This document shows, piece by piece, positions 1 through 8,318 of a stretch of 64,000 nucleotides of DNA. Position numbers and translations under genes: made by a program. The stretch is taken from NCBI RefSeq assembly GCF_018424695.1, contig NZ_QTNQ01000012.1, positions 19,829-83,828 of the forward strand, given 5' to 3'. Source of the DNA: Vannielia litorea (GTDB lineage Bacteria; Pseudomonadota; Alphaproteobacteria; Rhodobacterales; Rhodobacteraceae). Under the pieces are notes generated by a model, which was not told the origin of the DNA, did not search any database, and worked only from the letters and a program-made list of their open reading frames with translations. Position 1 is the stretch's first letter, and the number at the start of each line of letters is the position of its first letter.

Positions 1-313
1 CCAGCTCGGCGTGCATCTCGGCGCTCATCCCCTTGGCCTTCGCCGCCGCCGTGTGGCTGTGCACGCAATACGAACATCCGTTCGCCGTGCTCACCGCCAC
101 GTAGATCATCTCCTTCACCAGCGGGTCGAGCGCGCCCGGGCCCATCAGCACCGAGAGCTTGCCCCAGGTCTCTTCCAGCGCGTCCTCGTCATGGGCCAGC
201 GCGCGCCAGAAGTTGTTGACGTAATCGGTGCCCCGCGCCTCTCGGATCGCCGTAAACACCGCCGCCGCGCGCGGCGAAAGCTCCTCGTCGGACAAGAGGG
301 GCACCGTTGCCAT
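1..313 (-). CDS. Carboxymuconolactone decarboxylase (AhpD-like) family protein, partial
   Basis: The C-terminus lies beyond the left edge of the window; the visible part is the N-terminal ~104 residues. It begins MATVPLLSDEELSPRAAAVF and carries the AhpD-type redox motif (N-G-C-S-Y-C-V-H-S-H), two cysteines separated by two residues and followed by His. Family members are small all-helical proteins acting as peroxidase-coupled reductases or decarboxylases, so the exact reaction cannot be assigned. Its ATG overlaps the TGA of the upstream cyclase gene by one base, so the two are probably co-translated. The pair stands where ureC might be expected in a urease cluster, and ureC may follow beyond the edge. 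Confidence 0.85.
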   Translation of the reverse strand, partial: MATVPLLSDEELSPRAAAVFTAIREARGTDYVNNFWRALAHDEDALEETWGKLSVLMGPGALDPLVKEMIYVAVSTANGCSYCVHSHTAAAKAKGMSAEMHAEL

Positions 314-1128
314 CAGATCACCGCCATAACGCGGGCCGGCCCGCCCGTGCCGCCGCCATGCTTGGGCGCGCCGACGAACAGCGTCGCCCCGGAGACGGGC
401 ACCTCGTCGAGGTTCGCCATGTTCTCGATCCCGTAACGCCCCGCCGGAAGCCAGGAGTAATGCACCGCGAAATCCGCCGAGTTGCCCGGATCGAGCGACA
501 GCGTGTCGACGCCAATACTGGCCACCCCCATTTCCATCAGCATGTCCGTCGCCGCCTTGGCAAAGCCCGGAAAGGCGAAATTTCCCTCGCCGTCATTGCG
601 GAAAGACGGATCACCCATCTTCGCCCCCCAGCCCGAGTTCATCGCCACGCAGGCGCCCTCGGGGATCTCGCCATTGGCCGAAACCCAGGCCTCGATGTCC
701 TCCGGCTCCACCATCGCGTTCGGGTCATCCGCGGCCTTGGCCTTGAGGTCAATCACGCAGAGCGGGCACATCAGGCTCTCGGGCGGCAGCATGTCGACCG
801 TGTTGGTCCCTTCGGCAAAGTGTGCGGGCGCGTCGATATGGGTGCCGGAGTGCTCGTAGAAGGTCACCTTCCAGATCTTGTAACCGTCGGCGGCATAGTC
901 CTTGTCGGACTCCATCATGATGCCCGGGTTGCCGTCGAAGGTGGGGAAGTCGGGCGTCAGCGTCCAGGTCAGGTCCAACACCTTGCCGCTCGATTGCGCC
1001 AGTGCGGGTTTCGAGGCCATCGCCCCGGCGGCCACAGCGGCCACTCCGGCGGCGGCAGAGCGGGCAAAGAAGGACCGGCGGTTCATCGCCGTCTTCCGGA
1101 CATTCTCGATCAGGCACGCGTTACACAT
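313..1128 (-). CDS. Cyclase family protein (kynurenine formamidase-like metal hydrolase), Tat-exported
   Basis: 271 residues. The N-terminus is MCNACLIENVRKTAMNRRSF; a twin-arginine motif (RRSFF, residues ~17-21), a hydrophobic Ala-rich stretch and an ALAQ cleavage-like site suggest Tat export. The diagnostic metal-binding motif of the cyclase/KynB family, HSGTHIDAPAHF, is present. Such enzymes hydrolyse amides such as N-formylkynurenine or related cyclic substrates, using a metal held by the HxGTHxD residues. The first ATG is chosen because the MCNAC leader looks family-like; an alternative ATG 14 codons later begins at the RR motif. It follows the small urease genes after 38 bases and overlaps the AhpD-like gene by one base. 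Substrate unknown. Confidence 0.8.
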   Translation of the reverse strand: MCNACLIENVRKTAMNRRSFFARSAAAGVAAVAAGAMASKPALAQSSGKVLDLTWTLTPDFPTFDGNPGIMMESDKDYAADGYKIWKVTFYEHSGTHIDAPAHFAEGTNTVDMLPPESLMCPLCVIDLKAKAADDPNAMVEPEDIEAWVSANGEIPEGACVAMNSGWGAKMGDPSFRNDGEGNFAFPGFAKAATDMLMEMGVASIGVDTLSLDPGNSADFAVHYSWLPAGRYGIENMANLDEVPVSGATLFVGAPKHGGGTGGPARVMAVI

Positions 1129-1166
1129 CTTGGCACTCCCTTTCTGGTTGGTCCGTCACTTCCCTT

Positions 1167-1460
1167 TCAGCGCAGTTTCGGTCCCCTCTTGGCGAGCCGC
1201 ACCACGTTTGATCGCGTCTTGCGCCGCACCGGGCGCAGCGCGGCGGCGGCCACGTTGCGGCCCCCCATGGCGGCGCGCGAGGCCTCCTGCGCGGACTTCA
1301 CGAAGGCGAGCTGCTTCTCGCGCACCATCCTGGCATTCTCACCGGCCGCCACGTTCCACGTGCCTGCCATGCCCATCATCCGCATCCAGATCACGGCAGA
1401 GGCCTCCATGGCCATCACCGCCATCTGCATCTGCAGGCGCATCAGCGCGGCGGGGCTCAC
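1167..1460 (-). CDS. Small Met/Ala-rich helical protein of the urease cluster
   Basis: 97 residues with a GTG start whose GTGA overlaps the ureB stop codon, so translational coupling is likely. The first half is rich in Met and Ala ([19 protein letters not shown]...), predicts as an amphipathic helix without charge clusters, and is followed by a basic C-terminus ([19 protein letters not shown]). Similar small proteins, sometimes labelled antifreeze-like, are remembered between the urease subunit genes of Rhodobacteraceae. That label rests on composition only and says nothing about function. No catalytic motif is visible. A role in urease assembly or membrane association is only a guess from position. 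Confidence 0.7.
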   Translation of the reverse strand: MSPAALMRLQMQMAVMAMEASAVIWMRMMGMAGTWNVAAGENARMVREKQLAFVKSAQEASRAAMGGRNVAAAALRPVRRKTRSNVVRLAKRGPKLR

Positions 1461-1765
1461 TCCAGCGCCCCCATGACGCGTCGGTTGAAGCCATAGATCT
1501 TCCGGTCGCCACCAATCGCAATCAGCTGCACCTCGCGGGCTTGGCCCGGCTCAAAGCGCACGGCAGTTCCTGCGGCGATGTCCAGCCGCATCCCCCGCGC
1601 GGCGTCGCGGTTGAAATCCAGTGCCGCATTGGTCTCGGCGAAGTGGTAGTGGCTGCCCACCTGCACCGGGCGGTCGCCGGTGTTGGCCACCATCAGCGTC
1701 ACCGCCTCGCGCCCCGCGTTCAGCTCGACCTCGCCGGGCGCGGTCATCACTTCGCCGGGGATCAT
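1457..1765 (-). CDS. ureB: Urease subunit beta
   Basis: 102 residues, the normal length of a separate UreB. It starts [20 protein letters not shown], and the motif [11 protein letters not shown] with the following FEPGQ segment is typical of the family. UreB is a structural subunit of the (UreABC)3 nickel urease that hydrolyses urea to ammonia and carbamate in the cytoplasm. The ATG overlaps the TGA of the preceding small peptide gene, and its own stop overlaps the GTG of the next gene. The catalytic ureC subunit does not follow directly, which is unusual. Confidence 0.95.
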   Translation of the reverse strand: MIPGEVMTAPGEVELNAGREAVTLMVANTGDRPVQVGSHYHFAETNAALDFNRDAARGMRLDIAAGTAVRFEPGQAREVQLIAIGGDRKIYGFNRRVMGALE

Positions 1766-1938
1766 TTGCGCACCTTCTGCGCCCGGCGGCGCAGCGCACA
1801 GAGCACCGCCGCCCCGGCGATCACACCGACACCGGCGATCAGCGGCAGCACCGAATTGGCCTCATGCGGGTGCAGATGCGCGCCGGAATGGGCGAGGGCG
1901 GGGGCGGCGGAGGCCATCAAGGCAACAAGGTATCTCAT
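1762..1938 (-). CDS. 58-residue His-rich single-span membrane peptide between ureA and ureB
   Basis: It reads [20 protein letters not shown], then a short His-containing stretch (HLHPHEAN), a hydrophobic span ([20 protein letters not shown]) and a basic tail RRRAQKVRK. The first 16 residues look like a signal peptide ending ALA, which would put the His-rich part outside and anchor the peptide by the second hydrophobic span. The ATGA overlap with ureB and the 12-base gap after ureA place it in the urease operon. The histidines invite a nickel-related guess, but nothing proves it. Small hydrophobic peptides are often missed here by gene callers. Confidence 0.75.
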   Translation of the reverse strand: MRYLVALMASAAPALAHSGAHLHPHEANSVLPLIAGVGVIAGAAVLCALRRRAQKVRK

Positions 1939-1950
1939 GCGGGGTCCTTC

Positions 1951-2253
1951 TCAGCGGATCGGGTTGTGCACGGTCACCAGCTTGGTGCCGTCGGGAAAGG
2001 TCGCCTCCACCTGCACCTCGTGGATCATCTCGGGGATGCCCTCCATGCATTGCTCGGCGGTAATCACCTGTGCCCCGGCCTCCATCATGTCGGCCACCGA
2101 CCGGCCATCGCGGGCGCCTTCCACCACCGCGTCGGTGATGAGCGCAATCGCCTCTGGGTGGTTGAGCTTGACGCCACGAGCGAGCCGCTTGCGCGCCACC
2201 TCGGCAGCGAGCGCCACCAGCAGCTTGTCCTTTTCTCGGGGGGTGAGTTGCAT
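1951..2253 (-). CDS. ureA: Urease subunit gamma
   Basis: 100 residues, beginning [20 protein letters not shown], the highly conserved UreA start, with [21 protein letters not shown] in the middle and TVHNPI near the C-terminus. UreA is the small structural subunit of urease and forms part of the trimer interface. It starts five bases after the ureD stop, consistent with one transcript ureD-ureA-peptide-ureB. The length and ends match the family, so the start is secure. Confidence 0.97.
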   Translation of the reverse strand: MQLTPREKDKLLVALAAEVARKRLARGVKLNHPEAIALITDAVVEGARDGRSVADMMEAGAQVITAEQCMEGIPEMIHEVQVEATFPDGTKLVTVHNPIR

Positions 2254-2257
2254 CTCT

Positions 2258-3157
2258 CTAGAGCCTCCAGGATCGTGGAAGTGTATTGGCCGAAAGCCGG
2301 TCCAGCGCGGGCATTAGCAACCGGCGCAGTCCAAAGCCGTCAGGGCCAAGGAATCGGGCCACCATCACATCCTGCGCGATCAGCGAAGCGCCCGCCAGTG
2401 CGTCGTCGGGCAGGGCGGCGCGGAGGGCATCGCGCTGGTGCTCGGCGTCGGGCGCGACGTAGACGACAAGCGCCGATGCCCGGCAACCCGCACCGGTGGC
2501 GGGCCCTGCGAGCTGTGCGGCAATGTCTCCCACCAGCCGGGTCGCATCGGTGAAGGCGCGCTGCCTGTCCCGAAAGATCTCCACCCGGTCGCTGAACCAG
2601 CCTTCCGTCAGCTTCTCGCCCATCGCTGTGCGGCCAAAGACCAGCGGCTCGCACAGCAGCAGCTTGGCATCGTCCGCCAGGTCTACCCGCAGGCGGCGGC
2701 GCAGGGCGCAGGCCTGAAACAGGATCGTCTCCTGCGGCAGCCAGTACAGGCAGGCACCCGCGCCCGCGCTCAGCCGCACCGAAACCTCGGCGCATTCGTC
2801 CGGCTGGGCACGGTAGGCCCGCTCGGCGGCCTGGGTCGTCAGGCTCAGCGCCGCGCCCACCTCCGCCTCGGCGTCCAGCCGAAAGCGATCGCCGCCGGTG
2901 AGCCCGCCCGCCGAGTTGACCATCATCGCCTGAAGCGGGCCACGCGATTGCGGAAACAGCAGCTTCAGCGCCCCCGACATACGCAAATCGCCAATCCGGC
3001 TCCCGCGCGCGCCGGGCCGGGCCGAAACCCGCGCCGCACCTTCAGCCCTTGGCTGTTTCGCCCGCGCCGCGCCTATCTCGCTCCCGATGGTGATGGCCGT
3101 CCCCCGTCTCTGTGCCCTGCCGCCGTTTTCACCACGCGGCCCGTCGGCTGACCACAT
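2258..3157 (-). CDS. ureD: Urease accessory protein UreD
   Basis: About 299 residues from the first ATG. Family segments are clear: [22 protein letters not shown] and [11 protein letters not shown]. UreD (UreH) binds apo-urease first and recruits UreF-UreG-UreE for nickel insertion and lysine carbamylation. The N-terminal ~30 residues are poorly conserved and the true start may lie further in. It is the first gene of the leftward cluster and diverges from the urtA urea-binding-protein gene, which fits uptake and hydrolysis of the same substrate. The partner chaperones UreE, UreF and UreG are not in the window. Confidence 0.92.
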   Translation of the reverse strand: MWSADGPRGENGGRAQRRGTAITIGSEIGAARAKQPRAEGAARVSARPGARGSRIGDLRMSGALKLLFPQSRGPLQAMMVNSAGGLTGGDRFRLDAEAEVGAALSLTTQAAERAYRAQPDECAEVSVRLSAGAGACLYWLPQETILFQACALRRRLRVDLADDAKLLLCEPLVFGRTAMGEKLTEGWFSDRVEIFRDRQRAFTDATRLVGDIAAQLAGPATGAGCRASALVVYVAPDAEHQRDALRAALPDDALAGASLIAQDVMVARFLGPDGFGLRRLLMPALDRLSANTLPRSWRL

Positions 3158-3467
3158 GGGAGAGCGGTTCTTGCCCTGAGGTCAAGTAGTGTGCGCAATT
3201 ATTGGGCGATGGCTGCGTTTGTCGCTTACGATTTAATCATTTGCGGGCGGAGGCAGCATTTCTGCACCGGCAGATTTGCGCCTTTCGGCTCCCGCTACAA
3301 AGCATGACCTCGCCCGGCAAAGGTGGCCCAGACGCCACGATCGGGTGCGCAGCCAACGCCGAGGGAGATCTGGCGGACCGCCCGCGCAATTGGCAACAAG
3401 AACTGGTTCCGGGGTTTCGATGCGTGCTGCCACAAGCCCGCCCGCGCGCCCCGAACGGAGGGATAAG
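3158..3467. other. Divergent intergenic region, ureD / urtA
   Basis: 310 bases between the divergently transcribed ureD and urtA. They contain an AT-richer core around 3180-3245 and a ribosome-binding sequence, GGAGGGATAAG, just before the urtA ATG. Promoters for both units should lie here. Urea transport is commonly under nitrogen control by NtrC, but I could not find a convincing NtrC dyad or sigma-54 promoter by eye. The short frames in this stretch have no gene-like features. Confidence 0.6.
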
Positions 3468-4757
3468 ATGACCACATTCAAGAAAACCGCAGCCTCAGTG
3501 CTCGCACTCGGCCTCACCGCCGGGGCCGCTTCGGCGCAAGAGGTGAGCTGCCCGATCAAGGTCGGCGTGCTGCACTCGCTTTCGGGCACCATGGCAATTT
3601 CCGAGACGACGCTGAAAGAGACCATGGAAATGCTGGTCGCCGACCAGAACGAAAAGGGCGGCGTCCTTGGCTGCGATCTCGAAGCCGTCGTCGTCGACCC
3701 GGCCTCCGACTGGCCGCTCTTTGCCGAAAAGGCCCGCGAGCTGCTGACCGTCCACGAGGTTGACGTGATCTTCGGCAACTGGACCTCCGTGAGCCGCAAA
3801 TCCGTGCTTCCGGTGATCGAAGAGCTGAACGGCCTTCTGTTCTACCCGGTGCAATACGAGGGCGAAGAGTCCTCCAAGAACGTGTTCTACACTGGCGCCG
3901 CCCCCAACCAGCAGGCCATCCCGGCGACCGACTACTACCTCGAAGAGCTGGGCGTCGAGAAATTCGCGCTGCTGGGCACCGACTACGTCTATCCCCGCAC
4001 CACCAACAACATCCTCGAGTCCTACCTGAAGGACAAAGGCATCCCCGCCGAGGATATCTTCGTCAACTACACCCCCTTCGGCCACTCCGACTGGTCCAAG
4101 ATCGTGTCTGACGTTGTGGCGCTGGGCGCTGACGGCAAGAAGGTGGGTGTGATCTCCACCATCAACGGCGACGCCAACATCGGCTTCTACAAGGAGCTGG
4201 CCGCGCAGGGCATCTCCGCCGAGGACATCCCCGTCGTGGCCTTCTCCGTGGGTGAAGAAGAGCTCGCCGGTCTCGACACCTCCAACCTCGTCGGACACCT
4301 CGCCGCGTGGAACTACTTCATGACCGCCGACACCGAGGCCAATGCCGAGTTCATCGCCAAGTGGCACGAATTCATCGGCTCTGAAGACCGCGTGACCAAC
4401 GACCCGATGGAAGCCCACTACATCGGCTTCAACATGTGGGTGAACGCGGCCACCGAGGCGGGCACCACCGACGTGGACGCCGTGCGCGAGGCGATGTGGG
4501 GCCAGGAGTTCCCCAACCTGACCGGCGGCACCGCCGTGATGGGCGTCAACCACCACCTCTCCAAGCCGGTGCTTATCGGTGAAATCCGCGAGGACGGCCA
4601 GTTCGACATCATCTCCGAGACCGATCCGGTCCCCGGCGATGCCTGGACCGACTACCTGCCGGAATCGGCTGTGCTGAAGTCGGATTGGAAAGATCTCGAG
4701 TGCGGCATGTACAATACCGAGACCTCGACCTGCGTTCAGCTCGAAAGCAACTACTGA
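3468..4757 (+). CDS. urtA: Urea ABC transporter substrate-binding protein
   Basis: 429 residues from the ATG preceded by GGAGGGATAAG. The frame stays open upstream, but the signal peptide MTTFKKTAASVLALGLTAGA...ASAQ fixes this start. The mature protein begins EVSCPIKVGVLHSLSGTMAI, the classic UrtA/amide-binding opening, and the 429-residue length matches UrtA. It binds urea in the periplasm and delivers it to UrtBC. It heads urtABCDE opposite the urease genes, so substrate specificity for urea is well supported by context. Two strong hairpins follow the stop codon, which could raise urtA mRNA level relative to the membrane genes. Confidence 0.96.
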   Translation: MTTFKKTAASVLALGLTAGAASAQEVSCPIKVGVLHSLSGTMAISETTLKETMEMLVADQNEKGGVLGCDLEAVVVDPASDWPLFAEKARELLTVHEVDVIFGNWTSVSRKSVLPVIEELNGLLFYPVQYEGEESSKNVFYTGAAPNQQAIPATDYYLEELGVEKFALLGTDYVYPRTTNNILESYLKDKGIPAEDIFVNYTPFGHSDWSKIVSDVVALGADGKKVGVISTINGDANIGFYKELAAQGISAEDIPVVAFSVGEEELAGLDTSNLVGHLAAWNYFMTADTEANAEFIAKWHEFIGSEDRVTNDPMEAHYIGFNMWVNAATEAGTTDVDAVREAMWGQEFPNLTGGTAVMGVNHHLSKPVLIGEIREDGQFDIISETDPVPGDAWTDYLPESAVLKSDWKDLECGMYNTETSTCVQLESNY

Positions 4758-4773
4758 GCCCTCGGGCTCGACC

Positions 4774-4836
4774 CGGGCGGCGCCCCCTCGTGCGCCGCCC
4801 GAGATAGCATCGAGAGGGGCAGCTCGCGCTGCCCCT
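4774..4836 (+). promoter_or_regulatory. Two consecutive stem-loops between urtA and urtB
   Basis: The first is a perfect 10-bp stem (CGGGCGGCGC, 4774-4783, pairing with GCGCCGCCCG, 4792-4801) with an 8-base loop. The second is a 9-bp stem (AGGGGCAGC, 4815-4823, with GCTGCCCCT, 4828-4836) and a TCGC tetraloop. Neither has a long T-run, so they look like mRNA 3' stabilisers or partial attenuators. That would fit the need for an excess of binding protein over permease. Their function is inferred. Confidence 0.7.
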
Positions 4837-4875
4837 TCCGGCCCACGGGACAAACGCGCGGCGGGACTTTCCAGC

Positions 4876-6873
4876 ATGATCAAGGCCTTGAAGGCACTGG
4901 CGCTCCTCGGCGCCCTCATCCTCGGCGCGCCGCTCTCGGCGCAGGACACGGCGACCGGCAGCCCCGCTGACACAGTCACACCCGGCCCGATCCAGAGCCT
5001 GCTGCAAGAACACGCCGCCGACATCGCCAAGCCCTCCCGCCGCACCATCCAGCCGGTGATCGACGCGCTATCCGGCTCCGGCTTGCCCGGCATGCAGCAA
5101 GTGCTGCAAACTTGGGAAGCGCGCGAGATGTATCAGCGCGAAAGCGACGGCTGGTTCTTCGCCGGCGAGAAGGGCCCCGATCGCACCATCATCCTCACCG
5201 ATTTCGACAGCGGCGAGGAGCTGGAGCCGGTGCCCTCCGACGCGGTCGATATCCTGCGCCCCAACTCCGGTGTGCGCGGCCTGATCGCCTCGGCGCTCGT
5301 CCGCTTCCAGCTTCAGGATGAAAACCCCACGCTCCGCCAGGATGCGCTCACCGCCATTTCCCGCAACCCCGACCCCTCCCACATTGCGCCACTGCGCGAG
5401 AGCATCGAGGGCGAGCCGGACCCGGCCATGAAGGCGCAGAAAGAGCGGCTTCTGACCCTGCTCACCATTTCCTTCGGTGAGGACGAGGCCGCGCGGATCG
5501 CCGCCATCGAAAGCGTCGCGGGCGATCTCAACGTCGATACCCGCGGCACCCTCAATCCGCTCGTCGCCACCACCCGCCGCCTCGCCGAGGGCGAGGTGCC
5601 CGAGGGGGCCAACGTCGCCCGCACCCTGCGCCCCGGCACCGAAGAACTGCCCCGCGAAGAGGCGTATGATCTTGTCGCCGCCGAGGCCGACCTGCCCGCC
5701 CGGATCGACCCGGCAGACCGCCGCAACGTGCTGCAAGCTAACATCGAAGGTGGTGCCGTGGGCGGCGTGCCGCTTGCAGAGCTGAACACCATCGAAGCCC
5801 GCGAACGCGCCTATGCTGCGCTGGTCGAGGCGGGCGCCGTGCCGCCCGCACCCACCGAGGCCGAGATAGATGCCGCGCTCGCCCGCTTCACCTTCTACGA
5901 AGAATATTCCGAGCCGTCCCCCGCCGTCACCGAGGCCGCCAACAAGGCGCTCCGCGCGATTGACACGAAGGTGGGCCTCAACACCACGCTCGATCTCGGG
6001 CTCGATGCCCTCTCACTCGCCTCGATCTATTTCCTCGCTGCCATCGGCCTGGCCATCACCTTCGGGGTGATGGGTGTCATCAACATGGCCCACGGCGAGT
6101 TCATCATGATGGGCGCCTACACCGGCTACGTCGTGCAGCAGATGATCCCCAACCACACGGTTTCGATCATCGTCGCCATCCCTCTCGCCTTCGCGGTGAC
6201 CTTCGCGGCAGGCGTGGCAATGGAGCGGCTGGTGATCCGCTGGCTCTACAACCGCCCGCTCGAAACCCTGCTCGCCACCTTCGGCATCTCCATCGCCCTG
6301 CAACAGCTGGCCAAGAACATCTTTGGCACCCAGGCCCGCCCCCTCACCGCCCCCGGCTGGCTCGACGGGCAGTGGCAGATCAACGAGATCGTCGGCATCT
6401 CGATGATCCGCGTCGCCATTTTCGTGCTCGCCATCGTTTTCCTGCTGTTCTTCCTCTTCCTGATGAAGAAGACCCGCCTCGGGCTGGAAACCCGCGCCGT
6501 CACGCAAAACCCGCGCATGGCCGCCTCCATGGGCATCAACCCCGGCCGCGTGAACATGCTCACCTTCGGCCTCGGCTCCGGCATCGCCGGCATCGCGGGC
6601 GTTGCTATCGGCCTCTACGCCAAGGTCACCTCCGAGCTTGGCACCGATTACATCGTGCAGAGCTTCATGACCGTCGTGGTCGGCGGCGTTGGCAACATCT
6701 GGGGCACGCTACTCGGTGCGGGCATGATCGGTTCCCTGCAAAAGGGCATCGAGTGGCTGAACCCGTCGAATACGCTCGCCGCGCAAACCTACATGATCAT
6801 CTTCATCATAATCTTCATCCAATTCCGGCCAAGGGGCATCATCGCCCTCAAAGGTCGCGCTGCGGGGGATTGA
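4876..6873 (+). CDS. urtB: Urea ABC transporter permease UrtB
   Basis: 665 residues. A signal-like N-terminus (MIKALKALALLGALILGAPL...) is followed by a ~350-residue soluble, helical-repeat-like segment and then a LivH-type permease domain. That domain includes GVMGVINMAHGEFIMMGAYTG and MAASMGINPGRVNMLTFGLG, with about eight membrane spans. The long N-terminal extracytoplasmic domain is a known feature of UrtB in proteobacteria. With UrtC it forms the urea channel. The ATG at 4876 lies 118 bases after urtA across the hairpins. Confidence 0.95.
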   Translation: MIKALKALALLGALILGAPLSAQDTATGSPADTVTPGPIQSLLQEHAADIAKPSRRTIQPVIDALSGSGLPGMQQVLQTWEAREMYQRESDGWFFAGEKGPDRTIILTDFDSGEELEPVPSDAVDILRPNSGVRGLIASALVRFQLQDENPTLRQDALTAISRNPDPSHIAPLRESIEGEPDPAMKAQKERLLTLLTISFGEDEAARIAAIESVAGDLNVDTRGTLNPLVATTRRLAEGEVPEGANVARTLRPGTEELPREEAYDLVAAEADLPARIDPADRRNVLQANIEGGAVGGVPLAELNTIEARERAYAALVEAGAVPPAPTEAEIDAALARFTFYEEYSEPSPAVTEAANKALRAIDTKVGLNTTLDLGLDALSLASIYFLAAIGLAITFGVMGVINMAHGEFIMMGAYTGYVVQQMIPNHTVSIIVAIPLAFAVTFAAGVAMERLVIRWLYNRPLETLLATFGISIALQQLAKNIFGTQARPLTAPGWLDGQWQINEIVGISMIRVAIFVLAIVFLLFFLFLMKKTRLGLETRAVTQNPRMAASMGINPGRVNMLTFGLGSGIAGIAGVAIGLYAKVTSELGTDYIVQSFMTVVVGGVGNIWGTLLGAGMIGSLQKGIEWLNPSNTLAAQTYMIIFIIIFIQFRPRGIIALKGRAAGD

Positions 6874-6992
6874 GCGATGTTTGGTTTGACCAGCAGAGCA
6901 GAGGCCAGCGCCCGCACCGCACGGGGCGCCTCGCAACAAGCGCCGCAGTCGTCATCAGGTACACCATCGCCGTCAGGTTTAGCGTCTGAGAA

Positions 6993-7042
6993 GCGCCCGC
7001 CCCGTGGGGGGGCGGTGCGGGCGCTGGCCGGCGGTGCCGGCC
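6993..7042 (+). promoter_or_regulatory. GC-rich stem-loops in the 215-base urtB-urtC gap
   Basis: The first arm GCGCCCGC (6993-7000) pairs with GCGGGCGC (7017-7024), and a smaller inner pairing is possible. A second hairpin GGCCGGC/GCCGGCC (7026-7032 and 7036-7042) has a 3-base loop. The gap between two genes whose products must be equimolar is unusually long. A 71-codon open frame (6877-7092) spans it but looks non-coding. These may be REP-like or processing hairpins; there is no T-run. Confidence 0.5.
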
Positions 7043-7088
7043 GGGTGCTCCGCTTTGATCAAGGCGCAATGGCCCAGAGGACAGCCCA

Positions 7089-8318
7089 ATGAAAAACCGC
7101 TCCTTCATCGCCCGAAACCCCTCCATCCTCGTCTTCCTCGCCTGCCTCGGCATCTTCACGCTGGCCGTCACCATCGCCTCCGAAGGCTTCGGCCTCGGCC
7201 TCATCTCCACCTCCTTCGTGAAGACACTGGGCAAAACCCTCTGCCTCTGCCTCGTCGCCGTGGCGATGGACCTGATCTGGGGCTACTGCGGCATCCTCTC
7301 CCTCGGCCATTTCGCCTTCTTCGGCCTCGGCGGCTACATGATCGGCATGTGGCTGATGTATGAGCGCACCCGGCTGATCGTCACCGAAAGCATGGCCGCG
7401 CAGGAAATTCCGCCAACGCCACAAGAGGTGGTCGACGCCATCGGCACGCAGATCTTCGGCGTGGTCGGCTCGTCGGAGTTTCCGCTGATCTGGTCCTTCG
7501 CCCACAGCCTCACCGTGCAACTGATCCTCGTGGTCGCCGTCCCCGGGCTCCTCGCCCTCGTCTTTGGCTGGCTCGCCTTCCGCTCCCGCGTGGCCGGCGT
7601 CTACCTGTCGATCCTGACCCAGGCGATGACCCTCGCCCTCGCCCTCTACCTCTTCCAGAACGACAGCGGCCTGCGCGGCAACAACGGCCTCTCCGGCCTG
7701 CAAAACCTGCCCGGCGTCACCGCCTCTCAGGATGTCGTCTCGATCTGGTTCCTCTGGGCCTCCGCCCTTGCGCTGGCCTTGGGCTACCTACTCTCCGCCT
7801 GGGTCGTCTCCGGCAAGTTCGGCTCCGTCATCCGCGGCATCCGCGACAACGAGGCCCGCGTCCGCTTCCTCGGCTACTCGGTAGAAACCTACAAGCTCGC
7901 CATGTTCACCCTTACCGCCTGCATCGCGGGCATCGCCGGGGCTCTCTACTATCCGCAGGCGGGCATCATCAACCCGGCCGAAATCGCCCCCATCGCCTCG
8001 ATCTACCTCGCCGTCTGGGTCGCCATCGGCGGGCGCGGCAGGCTCTACGGCGCGGTCATCGGCGCGGCACTCGTCAGCCTCGTCTCTACATACTTCACCG
8101 GCGGTCAGGCGCCCGACATCCCGCTCGGCTTCTACACCATCAGCTGGGTCGATTGGTGGACAGTTCTGCTCGGCCTCACCTTCGTCCTCGTCACCCTCTT
8201 CGCCCCCAAGGGCATCGGCGGCCTCTTCGACCTCGTCGCGCAGCGCGCCGCGCCCGATCGCCACGGGGCGGACTATGGCCCTGACAAGGGCGCCAAGCGC
8301 GAGGAGGAAGGCCAATGA
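7089..8318 (+). CDS. urtC: Urea ABC transporter permease UrtC
   Basis: 409 residues of LivM type with about ten membrane spans. Recognisable segments are CLVAVAMDLIWGYCGILSLGHFAFFGLGGY and FGSVIRGIRDNEARVRFLGY (the EAA-like cytoplasmic loop that contacts the ATPases). The C-terminus is a charged tail (DKGAKREEEGQ). The stop overlaps the ATG of urtD (ATGA). It pairs with UrtB in the membrane. Family and order urtABCDE leave little doubt. Confidence 0.95.
   Translation: MKNRSFIARNPSILVFLACLGIFTLAVTIASEGFGLGLISTSFVKTLGKTLCLCLVAVAMDLIWGYCGILSLGHFAFFGLGGYMIGMWLMYERTRLIVTESMAAQEIPPTPQEVVDAIGTQIFGVVGSSEFPLIWSFAHSLTVQLILVVAVPGLLALVFGWLAFRSRVAGVYLSILTQAMTLALALYLFQNDSGLRGNNGLSGLQNLPGVTASQDVVSIWFLWASALALALGYLLSAWVVSGKFGSVIRGIRDNEARVRFLGYSVETYKLAMFTLTACIAGIAGALYYPQAGIINPAEIAPIASIYLAVWVAIGGRGRLYGAVIGAALVSLVSTYFTGGQAPDIPLGFYTISWVDWWTVLLGLTFVLVTLFAPKGIGGLFDLVAQRAAPDRHGADYGPDKGAKREEEGQ

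Noticed and set aside
3158..3467. Possible NtrC site or sigma-54 promoter before urtA
   Set aside because: TGCACC at about 3259 has no matching GGTGCA half at the right distance, and no TGGC-N-TTGC pair at proper spacing was convincing.
6877..7092. 71-codon frame between urtB and urtC
   Set aside because: It spans inverted repeats, has no recognisable protein features and no convincing ribosome site. The hairpins explain the sequence better.
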